NCBI GenBank assembly: GCA_049999805.1
Contig: JBNGIO010004610.1
Coordinates: forward strand, 1 to 21,869
Source of the DNA: Folioceros fuciformis
Taxonomy: Eukaryota; Anthocerotophyta; Anthocerotopsida; Anthocerotales
Direction of reading: 5' to 3'
DNA: 21,869 nucleotides
Both the position numbers and the translations under genes were made by a program. The notes under the pieces were generated by a model that was given only the letters and a program-made list of their open reading frames with translations, was not told the DNA's origin and did no database searches. Positions 1 through 8,141 of this stretch are shown piece by piece. Position 1 is the first letter of the stretch. The number at the start of each line of letters is the position of its first letter.

Positions 1-388
1 TCATCGCGTGGCAGGACAAACCAGATACCAGTGCCACTTGGGAACCCGCAAGCTTTGTTAGTTGTTCTTGTGCTTGCGAGCACAAATCCTCGACGGCAAG
101 GAGGACTTGGCTGTAGGGTTATTAAAGCCTCCCTCAGTGGAGGAGAATGAAATAGTCGCGGACCTACCGCCACCCCGTGACCATTCCAGCCTAGTGCCCT
201 AAGGGATAGAGATGCCCATCATAGCGGTCCACAGTCCATCCAGCCCAGAAAAACCCCTCGCGATACAAGAGGATAGGCGAGGGCGTATACAGCAGCTGCA
301 TCCCATGAAATATGTAATTGGAGGAAGCTACCTAGGTATCGCACCCCAGCTTTCTCAATCATCAAGATTGTGTACCTTGTCTGTATAG
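1..388 (+). pseudogene. Ty3/gypsy (chromovirus) polyprotein 3' end with chromodomain, broken
   Basis: The first frame (codons from base 3) reads IAWQDKP followed by ATWEPASFV, the typical C-terminal half of the chromodomain at the end of chromovirus integrases, which binds modified histones and steers integration. The frame is lost between about 60 and 85, and the expected continuation (ILDGKEDLAV) resumes in another frame from base 86. It runs to a TAA at 200-202 and then stays open, in frame, to a TAG at 386-388. The open stretch after 202 has no motif I recognise. The window edge cuts the 5' part, so reverse transcriptase and the integrase core are not visible. The chromodomain call rests on the W...ATWEP pattern. 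The fragment is dead as it stands, with one frameshift and one internal stop. Confidence 0.72.
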
Positions 389-412
389 GTCACAGATCTG
401 CACATAGCCAAC

Positions 413-448
413 ATCCTAACAATTAGGATATGATTTACATAATCCTAA
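413..448 (+). repeat. Alternative stem-loop just upstream of a gag start
   Basis: ATCCTAA at 413-419 pairs perfectly with TTAGGAT at 423-429 across a 3-base loop. A second ATCCTAA at 442-448 can pair with the same TTAGGAT, so two mutually exclusive hairpins are possible directly before the ATG at 451. This is visible in the sequence; any role in translation is inference. Confidence 0.4.
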
Positions 449-450
449 AA

Positions 451-1166
451 ATGGCTGACACCACTAATCTTGGTGGTGATGGGTTTAAAGAGAAAGATCA
501 TTTTGGGGGGGCAAACTGTGCTATTTGGGTCATGCAAATGCATGGAGCCCTACAAAATAAAAGGCTTTGGAAGATAGCCACAAGAGAAGAAATACTCCCT
601 CACCCTTCTTCTTTTGATACTACTCCTTCTTCTGCTGAAAGGAGAAACCAAGATGCTTGGTATATTAAGGATGAAGCCACAATGTATTTAATAAGAAGTG
701 GACTAACCTCTGATATGCTTAGACAGACCATTGGATGTAAAACATATGCTGAGATTTGGTCCAGACTATAAGAGCTTTATGTAGGAGTAGATACTACAAG
801 TCAGATGACTGCCCTTCGAGATATTCAAAATTGCAAAATGAGAGAGGGGGAGACAATTGAAAACATATTGGGCACTTGAGGACGCTTGTCTCTAAGTTAG
901 AAAGTGCTTCTCAGGAAATTCTTAGTGATGAGTTACTTACTTTGTATTTCATGATGTCTCTTCCTAAATCCAGGTCACACTTCGTGACCTCATATAATGC
1001 TTCTCAGCTTCAAGATGCTAAGATCGCTAAGGCTGCAAATGTCACATTACCACAGACAACATTTTCAGAGCTAGTGAGAGCTCTTCTTCAAGAAGAAGCA
1101 ATAAGACCCTATCTAGCTTCTCCCCTTGAGTCATCCTCCATAGAAAATGTAAGAATCCATGACTGA
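451..1166 (+). pseudogene. Ty1/copia gag fragment (oldest copia remnant), broken
   Basis: From the ATG at 451 the protein shows FKEKDHFGG and a W residue as in plant copia gag proteins, then the helical core of the gag (UBN2/Retrotran_gag type) domain with YLIRSGL and YAEIWSRL. An in-frame TAA sits at 769-771, the same frame continues, and a frameshift near 868-876 moves the rest to a second frame ending at the TGA at 1164-1166. This part shows LYFMMSLPKSRSHFV and FSELVRALLQEEA, matching the end of the family domain. No zinc knuckle or pol follows. The complete copia element at 1254-8136 inserted about 80 bases downstream, and nothing past its 3' LTR is recognisable as the continuation. It would have packaged element RNA in virus-like particles; here it is a relic. 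Confidence 0.75.
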
Positions 1167-1248
1167 AGTAAGAGGTGTGTTGGTAATTTACAAGTCCCAA
1201 GACAATCTTGGTAAAAAACTTCCACTTGTGGTCCTTAATGTGATCTGT

Positions 1249-1253
1249 CTTCT
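1249..1253. repeat. Target-site duplication, left copy (CTTCT)
   Basis: CTTCT directly precedes the 5' LTR and is repeated directly after the 3' LTR at 8137-8141. A 5-bp duplication is the usual size for copia integration and fixes the element boundaries. Confidence 0.9.
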
Positions 1254-1436
1254 TGTTGGAAGTAAAGCCAAGACATAGTCTAAGTGACATTAGGGTTTAG
1301 GTGATAGGCCCAAGATGAAACGTCATCTGGGTTTAGTATATAAGTAACACTTATAGACTTTTTCAACAACACAACTCATTTTTGTCTTTCCATAATATAA
1401 AGTTTAATTGAGCCAAACTCCTCTCCACAATTTTCA
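1254..1436 (+). repeat. 5' LTR of element 1
   Basis: 183 bp, TG...CA ends. It differs from the 3' LTR at six positions, all substitutions and no indels. It contains a TATA box and a plausible polyadenylation-type ATAATATAAAG near 1392-1402. Confidence 0.95.
1290..1344 (+). promoter_or_regulatory. LTR promoter: telo-box, site II-like motif, TGACG motif and TATA box
   Basis: Reading down the U3 region: TTAGGGTTT at 1290-1298 is an exact telo-box (AAACCCTAA) on the minus strand. AGGCCCA at 1306-1312 is TGGGCCT on the minus strand, a site II-like motif. GATGAAACGTCATC at 1314-1327 is a short inverted repeat containing a minus-strand TGACG bZIP-type core. TATATAAG at 1337-1344 is a good TATA box. 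The 3' LTR keeps all of these except the telo-box, which has one substitution. Motif presence is seen; activity is inferred from known plant promoters. Confidence 0.6.
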
Positions 1437-1450
1437 TGGTATCCGAGCAT
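1437..1450 (+). other. Primer-binding site of element 1
   Basis: TGGTATCCGAGCAT starts directly after the LTR CA end. It matches the plant initiator methionine tRNA 3'-end complement (TGGTATCAGAGC) with one mismatch, as used by most copia elements to prime minus-strand synthesis. Confidence 0.88.
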
Positions 1451-1483
1451 GTTCTTAATGCTCCCTACCTCTCCTAAGACATA

Positions 1484-2154
1484 ATGCCTGGTCGGGGTAG
1501 ATCTCGTGCAGATCAACGCCAACACAGGAGAAGACTTGGTGGTGGAACATTTTGTCCACGACACCCTAACCAAGTCCTAGTTGACACTGTCCCTGATCTG
1601 TACAAGGCAAACTACCCTGACATATAGCTATGGCAGTGGTTCGCAAGGAATTCAAGCATATTAAATTCTAGGGCGCGTGCAATCAGGCCTCAGCAATTGA
1701 GAATCTCAGAAGCAGATTCTCATTACCCTGCCTGGTGCACTACCAGGAACCTGCTTGATCCTTGCTTCTGACCACTGACCAGGAGTGCTGAACTGGAGTC
1801 ACTGACTTCAGCATTACCGAACTACACCCTTGACTTGCGCCCGATTTCTGATTGGAAATTGGAAGCTTCTAGAGAAGCCTGCGACTTGCCACATCATCAA
1901 CGGATGATCAGGCGGCGCCAGGGAGACAAATTTGCTGAAGATACAGAGCGAATTGAGGAATTTGCTAAAAATTAAAAAAACAAAATTTCCAAGAGACTCC
2001 AGTTGAAACTTCCCTTTGGAATCTTCTGATAAATGAGCACATCTTGGGAGACGGAGTTGCTCGCCTGCAAGTCTGCATCGAAACACAACTATCCAGAATT
2101 GACAGTAACATCTCTCAAATTGCTGGGCTGCTGTGTTTGATGGATCTTGGATAG
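1484..2154 (+). pseudogene. ORF remnant between primer site and gag (element 1)
   Basis: From the ATG at 1484 a very basic N-terminus (MPGRGRSRADQRQHRRRLGG) begins 34 bases after the primer site. The same frame continues past a TAG (1625-1627) and a TGA (1769-1771) to a TAA at 1973-1975, with charged, helix-prone sequence near the end (DTERIEEFAKN). An adjacent frame then reads on from 1981 to a TAG at 2152-2154 with RLQVCIETQLSRIDSNISQI, which looks like a coiled coil. I recognise no domain. Element 3 has an ORF in the same place with a similar layout, including LQMCVREQ against LQVCIETQ here. That parallel is the main reason to treat this as a former gene; it could also be chance openness of an untranslated leader. 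Confidence 0.4.
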
Positions 2155-2677
2155 GGTTTTTCCACAGAATTCCTGCCTGCGAGCAGAGACTCCATCCTGT
2201 GACCTTGCTTCCGTTGGCGGGGAGCGTAGGAGATGCCAAACAGTGTGCATCATCAGCAGTGGCTCTTGGCGTGGATCTGAAATGTCACAATTGCATTGCT
2301 GACCCTTGGCTTGCTTGCATCTCCTGTTGTTTGTTTGGTAACTAACCTATCGTTTCAGTAGACAAAGACATGACGGTTAGAAACCCTAACTAAAGAAAAC
2401 CGAAACATTTTTTTTAAAAGTAAAAAGGGCTTGGTGTCTGACTCATTCCTGCACTATTACGTATTCAGGAAGGTAGATGAGGGAGCTAGTCTATTAAGGT
2501 TCAGATACATTTGTATCCACCCCCTCCTAGGCTGTCACCCTCAACTACTCCCCTGGATACGTTTTGTTAGTATCACTAATCAACATTTGTCAGGAATAGT
2601 AAGATTGGAGCATAACTGACCTAACTATTTTTTCTTTTCAAACCATAGTTTTTGAAAGGAACCTAGCTAGTTCACAT
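2155..2677 (+). other. Leader between the pre-gag ORF remnant and gag; intron-like segment
   Basis: No domain is recognisable here. The stretch 2338-2648 begins GTAACT and ends with a T-rich tract and CATAG, so it has the form of a GT-AG intron (311 bases). The gag frame is open upstream of its ATG at 2678 back to 2603. Splicing of leader RNA is known in some plant copia elements, but here it is only a possibility. Confidence 0.3.
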
Positions 2678-3720
2678 ATGTTCGATACAGAGAGTACACA
2701 CAATGCATCTGACCTTTGCTTCGGCGGGTTCTTGGAGCCTGAGGGGGAAGAAGAAGACCTACAGGCTGCAAATATCTCCAATTTCTGGACTAACCCATTT
2801 GTTGTACCTATCACAAGGACAACAACCCCTTCCTTCATGTCAGAGCTAAAGGAAAAAGATAGGTTTAATGGGAAGCTTTACCTTGTGTGGAAAGTTCGCA
2901 TGAAAGCTCTCCTGATAGCCAGGGGAGTCTGGAGTGTTGTTGGTGGAGGATTTCCTAAACCGGATCCTCAGACCAGTAGCCAAGATGATATAGATAAATG
3001 GACAGCTCACAATGAAGTTGCTGTAGCTATCATTATCAATGGCTTGGATGCTCTTCTTGTTCCTGACGTTGAGTACCTGACCAAGGGCATTGAGATTTGG
3101 AATCAACTTGAGAAAACGTATCAGGTTACTAACATCATGACCAAGTGTGCCGTATGGCAAGAATCCTACGCCCTGAGGATGAAGGACGGGGACAAAGCGA
3201 GGGGATTTACCAGTAAATTTTGCCACCTTTGTGCTTAGCTTGCCTCTTTCAATTACAAGATTGAGGAAGAGCATGCTATGGTCCAGCTCTTGAGCAGCTT
3301 GCCAGCATCACTCCAACATTTTGTTAGCTCGTACAACGGACCCTTGTGCACCTCATAGGCTGCTGTTGCTGCCGGAATGCAAGCACCCTCACTGTCGACG
3401 ACATAGTGGCTGCCTTACATAAGGAAGAACAAAGCCGTTTCTTCTCTGTAGGAAACACAAGAGCAAAGGCTGACAAAGTGTTAGCTGCAAAGTTCAAGCC
3501 TAACAGACAAAAAGGCAAGAACANNNNNNNNNNNNNNNNNNNNNNNNNNNNNNNNNNNNNNNNNNNNNNNNNNNNNNNNNNNNNNNNNNNNNNNNNNNNN
3601 NNNNNNNNNNNNNNNNNNNNNNNCTCTTCAGGCATCAAGAAAACTGGTAACTGCAATTGGTGTGGGGCACATGGCCACTGGGCACGTGACTGCCAGAAGA
3701 AGAAGGCAGGAGAACCCTAG
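2678..3720 (+). pseudogene. copia gag with zinc knuckle (element 1), broken and interrupted by a gap
   Basis: Gag forms the virus-like particle and binds element RNA. The ATG at 2678 opens an acidic N-terminal stretch (EPEGEEEDLQ). The standard copia gag start motif KEKDRFNGKLYLVWKVRMK follows, with a possible alternative ATG at 2837. The core continues with VWQESYALRMKDG and LLSSLPASLQHFV. Stops occur at 3236-3238 and 3356-3358. A frameshift near 3385 moves to the frame with LTVDDIVAALHKEE, the family's domain end. After the 100-N gap comes a CCHC zinc knuckle (C-x2-C-x4-H-x4-C, 3652-3693), then Lys-rich sequence and a TAG at 3718-3720. The coding frame through the gap is not known. Confidence 0.88.
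3524..3623. other. Assembly gap (100 N)
   Basis: Exactly 100 N inside gag, the usual placeholder for a scaffold gap of unknown size. The reading frame across it is arbitrary. Confidence 0.97.
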
Positions 3721-4224
3721 CGGCAACAGTCCACAAAGCAGTCTGCTAGTGTAGCCTTGAAGGATAAGGGAGAAAACTCGAAAGCCACAGTGAAGATTCT
3801 CATTATTTGCCTGACAAGCACCGTTCATGATGTTGGGGATTGGTATCTCAATTCAGGAGCTACCACCCACATTTGCAACGACAAAACCTTGTTCTTCAAG
3901 CTATCCCTGCATCGCATGAAGGACAAAGCTCTGTTAGGAGATGAGCGAAGTGACACTGGACTTTTTGTGGAGGGACATGGCACTTGTACCTTCATTCTCA
4001 ATGATGGATCTGTACAACCTGTCGAAGGAGTTCTGCATGTGCCAAACATGGCAAAGAATCTTCTGTTGATGAGCAAGCTCATGCAGTTGCATGCGTATGA
4101 GATACGCGTGACTGATGATGCCTGCTACTTCTACAGGAAGACTTCTCCCTCTGTTTGTGTATTTAGAGGTCTCCTTGACTATGACCTGTACAAATTAGAT
4201 TTGAGATGTTCTCCCACCCAATAG
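3721..4224 (+). pseudogene. copia aspartic protease region (element 1), catalytic Asp changed
   Basis: The copia protease cleaves the Gag-Pol polyprotein and works as a dimer with one Asp per monomer in a DSG motif. Here the motif region reads WYLNSGATTHIC, with Asn (AAT, 3850-3852) in place of the catalytic Asp. The remaining fold markers are present: the VEGVLHVPNMAKNLL segment follows as expected, then YDLYKLDL. The segment shares the frame of the zinc knuckle. It begins after the TAG at 3718-3720 and ends in a TAG at 4222-4224, after which the same frame continues into the integrase zinc-binding domain. The Asp-to-Asn change alone should abolish activity. Confidence 0.85.
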
Positions 4225-5650
4225 TCAGCCTTCACAGTCAGCATGACTTCTAGTCAGCTTGCTTCCTTGTGGCATGCACGTTTAGGGCATGCCAATAAAA
4301 ACAAGTTGATAGATATGTTTAAGCAGGATTGCCATAGGGAACCGTTGCCTAGCTGTTTTAAGGACTTACCTGTTTGTGAGTCTTGCATTCTTGCTAAATA
4401 GAAGGAACTTCCTTTCCCTAAGGCTGCACATAGAGTGTCCTCATTGTTACGACTCGTGCATGTTGGCATTTTAGGTGAGATACATACACCTTCTTTAGGG
4501 GGGGGCTTTGTATTACCTGACTCTAACAGATGATTATAGCCGGTACTCAAGGACTATTCCCATGCGACTGAAGAGCGACACACTTGGCTGCTTCAGGGAT
4601 TGGTTGCCAACAATTCAATGTCAGTCAGGCTGCCTACTCAAAGTACTGCGAAGTGACAATGGTACTAAATTTGTCAACAATGCTTTCGATGCGTACTTAT
4701 CTAGGCAAGGCATCTAGAGGTAGTTGATTGTGCCGTATACCCAACAGCAAAATGGCATTGTTGAACGCAAAAACCAAACCCTATTGGGCATGACGAGAAG
4801 TATGCTGCTATGGGCTGGTCTTCCACAAGGGTACTGGGCAGAGGCTGTAGTCACAGCCACTTACATCCTGACCAATTCAGTCAAGGGGAGGACACCCTTT
4901 GAGGTCTTCTGGCATCGCAAGCCTAGCTTACTTCATCTCCGGGTCTTCGGGTCTAAGGCTTTTGCCTATATTCTTGCAGAGAAGAGAAAGAAGTTAGACA
5001 ATCGTGCTCAAAGCCTTATTTTTGTCGGCTATAGTGAGCATGTTAAGGCTTACAAACTCTATGACCCTGTATCACAGACAGTAACACTAGCTCGAAGTAT
5101 TACCCTTGTAGAAACACATACTCCTATTGCTACAGCTTCGGTTATGTCCGAAGGCTCAGTTGATGAGGATTCCAACATAGCCATTTTTCCTCTTGATGAG
5201 ACTGAGGATGCTGCAGATCCTGCCTCAGCTGATACTGCAGACTCTGCTGCTGTTGACGATTCTGCTGGCCTTGTTCCTCCAACTGTACCTGCACCACCCA
5301 CTATCAATGAGTTAGTCCAGAATCCTGCTGCTCAGGATCATGCTGCCACTATTGATGAAGTGGCCTCCATTGGGGACATGGACCTGGACTCTTCCGACAG
5401 TGCTGCTGAGGTTACCTTTGAGGACTTTGTAGCACCTACTGCACATGGCCCTCGTCGTTCTACCCGTACTCGGCCTACTCCTAATCAGTGGCTTGAGCCC
5501 CGGTATCAGTCTGTGGACTTTCGGTCTTCTTCAGCAGTATATGGTGCTACCCTGTCCATTCTTCCTGCTGAGGAACCCAGCTCCTACAAACAGGCTATGG
5601 CCAGGCCTGATGCTTCCAAGTGGCAGCTCGCAGTGGAGGACGAATACTAG
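4225..5650 (+). pseudogene. copia integrase (element 1), broken
   Basis: Integrase inserts element cDNA into the genome. The N-terminal HHCC zinc domain is visible as LWHARLGH (from about 4267) and CESC (about 4375), followed by a TAG at 4399-4401. The first DDE position should lie in an H-x-D motif, but the sequence has HVG (Gly at 4465-4467). A run of eight G at 4498-4505 marks a one-base frameshift. The next frame gives YYLTLTDDYSRY, the second Asp in RSDNG (4655-4657), TAG codons at 4715-4717 and 4721-4723, and the Glu in GIVERKN (4763-4765). The C-terminal part includes WAEAV, LRVFGSKAFAYI and FVGYSEHVKAYKLYDP. An acidic Ala/Asp-rich linker then leads to RRSTRTRP and a TAG at 5648-5650. 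Confidence 0.92.
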
Positions 5651-6445
5651 TCCTTGCTTAAGAACAAAACCTGGACACTCGTCGATCTGTCCCCTGGACG
5701 CAAACCCATTTCTTGCAAGTGGGTGTTCAAATTGAAACTTAATGCCCAAGGGGAAATCGCACGTCACAAAGCAAGGCTTGTAGCTAGGGGGTTTACCCAA
5801 GTTGAAGGCTTGGACTACCAGGAGACATTCTCCCTTGTAGTTCGCTCGCAGTCCATCCGCATAATCCTTGCCTTGGCAGCCGAGCTCAATTTGGACTTGC
5901 AACAAATGGACGTGTGCACTGCATTCCTTTATAGTGCTCTCGACGAGGACCTGTACATGGCACAACCGGAGGGATATGAGGATCCTAACAACCCTACCAA
6001 AGTCCTAAAGCTGCTTAAATGTATCTATGGCTTGAAACAGAGTGGCAGGGTTTAGTATATCACCATGCACATTTACCTTATGAGTATTTCCTTCGTCCAG
6101 AGCACCACCGACTCAAATGTATATAGGCTAAATAGAGGTGATGACTTCGTGGTGTTGGCACTGTATGTAGATGACGTAATCCTCGCCACAAACAATCAAC
6201 TGCTGTTAGCTGAAGTCAAACTTATGCTGAGCACCAAATTCAAGATGAAAGATATTGGTGAGCTCAAGTACTGCCTTGGGGTACAGATCCTAAGGGTACG
6301 AGAGGAAGGACTGATTATAGTGCACCAATACAAGTACATCAATGACATTTTGCAAAAATTTAAGCTTGATGAGGCTAGGCCTACTACTACTCCTTACTCT
6401 ACAGGAGCTAAGCTTACCAGCTTACAGTGTCCACAAACTCCATAA
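5651..6445 (+). pseudogene. copia reverse transcriptase (element 1), broken
   Basis: Reverse transcriptase copies element RNA into DNA. In one frame with integrase the sequence shows KNKTWTLVDLSPGRKPISCK, KWVFKLK, HKARLVARGFTQ, QMDVCTAFLYSALDEDLYM and IYGLKQSGR, all in the family order. A TAG at 6053-6055 follows where the family has Trp. After it the frame holds the catalytic YVDD box at 6164-6175 (LYVDDVILAT) and KFKMKDIGELKYCLGVQI. It ends at a TAA at 6443-6445. The YVDD box is intact, so inactivation comes from the stops and not from loss of the active site. Confidence 0.93.
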
Positions 6446-7071
6446 GAGGTTCAGGACATTCGTGATGTACCTTACAGGCACGCTGTAGGAAGTCTTATCT
6501 TTGTAGCAAACTGGACTAGGCCTAATATCCAATATTCCGTGAGCACTGTGTCTCAGTTCCTGGAAAGGCCTGGAAGGTCACACTGGAGCACAGTTAAAAG
6601 GATATTTAGGTACTTGAAGGGTACCAATACATATGGCCTATTTTACAGAAGGACTGGGGAGGAGAGACTTACACTTTCTGATTTTACAGACGCCGACTGG
6701 GCATCTGATAGTGACTCCAGAAAAGCCTCTCAACATATTGTTTCCTGCTCACATCCGCAACTGTAAACTGGTCATGTAAAAAGCAGTCGTCCATTGCCCT
6801 GTCATCAACAAAAGTAGAGTATAAGTCTCTGACAGATGCCTCGAAGGAGGCAGAATGGGAAAGGACTTTCTTACATGACTTGGGGCAAACTCAACAGGCA
6901 CCTACCTCAATACTGTGTGATAACATGTCTGCACTTGCTCTTGTCGCAAACCCTAGGTTCCTTGCTCGTACTAAACACATCGAAATACAGCATCACTATA
7001 TAAGAGATGCTATTGAGAGAGGAGCCGTGAAGGTTGGATACATAAACACTACAAGCACATGTCAGGCTTAG
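6446..7071 (+). pseudogene. copia RNase H region (element 1), broken
   Basis: The frame continues after the TAA with VPYRHAVGSLIFVANWTRP and FRYLKGTNTYGLFY (the RT-RNase H connection), then DFTDADWASDSDSRKAS, carrying the first RNase H Asp. A frameshift near 6740 moves the rest to another frame. That frame shows ALSSTKVEYKSLTDASKEAE, LCDNMSALALVANP and RTKHIEIQHHYIRD, the expected catalytic Glu and Asp segments and the conserved KHIEI block. A TAG at 7069-7071 ends this frame. The usual ADILTK-type C-terminus is not recognisable. RNase H removes the RNA strand after reverse transcription. Confidence 0.9.
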
Positions 7072-7332
7072 GCCTGGATGATTCCTCAAGATACTTAGAC
7101 AGCCAGTGACTTATCTGTGGGAGGTGGGGCAGGAACTTGAAGGTTCCCTAGGCATTGATGAGTTGTGCATGTGTTTCCTCCGTAGACACTGGATAACTGC
7201 ATAAGCCCCACATACACACAGTCGGGTCAGCTGCTGCGAATTAGTACTTGAGGAGACAGAGGGAGCAAACACTACGCTGCAAGAAGGATGAAACTTACCT
7301 TAGTATCTAATCTCCTTACAGTGCAGTCCCTT
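7072..7332 (+). other. 3' internal region of element 1, no gene seen
   Basis: No coding signal on the plus strand. On the minus strand, just beyond the end of the antisense ORF, AAGGTAAGT and TTCTTGCAG (splice donor-like and acceptor-like) lie only about 20 bases apart, too close to be a working intron. Confidence 0.4.
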
Positions 7333-7704
7333 CTACACAGACAGCTTCACATCATGCCGATCTTCATTGGGGGATGGTCTCCTTCTAGCTGCAATCATAT
7401 CCTCAAGCTCCTTGATCCTGTCTGTCACCAATCGGAGCTAGGCAAGTGGAGTGGGCAGGGCCATATCAAAGAAGCGGAAGTCGGTATGTTGCGGTTTAGG
7501 TCCCAGAGATGCTGGGGCCTGAACTATCCCTGGGAGAGGCCCAAGAAGTGCTGGGTAACTGTTTATGAGTCGTATGACCTCCTCCAATGATCCGCAGCTC
7601 ACCCAATTTAGCAAACTCTGCACTTCCTCTTCAATCCTTGGCTGCCTTCTGCACCTCTCAACCCTCGGTGGCTCAGTAAGGATCTTCCCGCTGCGCGTCT
7701 GCAT
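7333..7704 (-). pseudogene. Antisense ORF between RNase H and 3' LTR, unknown function, one internal stop
   Basis: On the strand opposite to pol, an ATG at 7704 begins MQTRSGKILTEPPRVERCRR. The frame runs through an amphipathic stretch (LLNWVSCGSLEEVIRLINSY) to a TAG at 7438-7440. It then continues in frame as LRLVTDRIKELEDMIAARRR to a TAG at 7333-7335, giving 123 codons in all with one internal stop. The C-terminal part is highly charged and coiled-coil-like. About 115 bases upstream of the ATG, at 7819-7827, the minus strand carries AAACCCTAG, typical of plant gene leaders. I do not recognise the protein. Antisense ORFs at this location occur in several plant LTR retrotransposon lineages; a captured host exon is the main alternative. 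Confidence 0.45.
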
Positions 7705-7818
7705 CTTGTCCAAGTGGCGGCTGGCGCAAAAATTGGCTATGGTGGCAACAAGGAAATCGAGAGCTGTGGCGGTGGCCGCTAAGTCCAGCGTAACGAAGAA
7801 AGTTAGTTTTTTGAAGTG

Positions 7819-7827
7819 CTAGGGTTT
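7819..7827 (-). promoter_or_regulatory. Telo-box-like motif upstream of the antisense ORF
   Basis: AAACCCTAG on the minus strand, about 115 bases before the antisense ATG. Such motifs are common in 5' leaders and promoters of plant housekeeping genes. Confidence 0.35.
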
Positions 7828-7944
7828 AAGAGTAATCGTGATCCTGTCAAAGGCTGAAGACCCTTTTTGTTGTTCCGTCATGCTGGTCTGCAGGAGACTC
7901 TTCCCCGACTGTCTTATGTGATTACCTTAGACCTAGTGTTGTTT

Positions 7945-7953
7945 GAGAGGGAG
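7945..7953 (+). other. Polypurine tract of element 1
   Basis: GAGAGGGAG lies immediately before the TGTTGGAAG start of the 3' LTR. This is the expected site for plus-strand priming. Confidence 0.88.
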
Positions 7954-8136
7954 TGTTGGAAGTAAAGCCAACACATAGTCTAAGTGATATGAGGGTTTAG
8001 GTGATAGGCCCAAGATGAAACGTCATCTGGGTTTAGTATATAAGTAACACTTATAGACTTTTTCAACAACATAACTCATTTTTGTCTTTCCATAATATAA
8101 AGTTTAATTGAGCCAAACTGCTCTCCGCAATTTTCA
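7954..8136 (+). repeat. 3' LTR of element 1
   Basis: 183 bp, aligned without gaps to 1254-1436 with six substitutions. The TATA box is at 8037-8044 and the TGACG inverted repeat at 8014-8027. Confidence 0.95.
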
Positions 8137-8141
8137 CTTCT
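8137..8141. repeat. Target-site duplication, right copy (CTTCT)
   Basis: Matches 1249-1253 exactly and directly abuts the CA end of the 3' LTR. Confidence 0.9.

Larger units (their letters stand above)
1254..8136 (+). mobile_element. Complete-length Ty1/copia LTR retrotransposon (element 1), coding-defective
   Basis: A 6,883-base element (plus an unknown amount hidden in the 100-N gap) with 183-bp LTRs beginning TGTTGGAAG and ending TTTTCA, flanked by CTTCT duplications. A primer site follows the 5' LTR immediately and a polypurine tract precedes the 3' LTR. Domain order is gag, protease, integrase, reverse transcriptase, RNase H, which is the copia order. All coding domains are interrupted by stops or frameshifts, and two catalytic Asp positions are changed. 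LTR identity is 177/183 (96.7%), so insertion was fairly recent relative to the amount of coding damage. It landed just downstream of an older copia gag relic. Extra features are an ORF remnant before gag and an antisense ORF before the 3' LTR. Confidence 0.95.

Noticed and set aside
4498-4505. Programmed ribosomal frameshift at the run of eight G in integrase
   Set aside because: Copia elements do not frameshift inside integrase, and the change is simply one extra base in a homopolymer within an already broken gene.
7288-7590. Plus-strand frame opposite the antisense ORF
   Set aside because: It is the shadow of the minus-strand frame and lacks element motifs.
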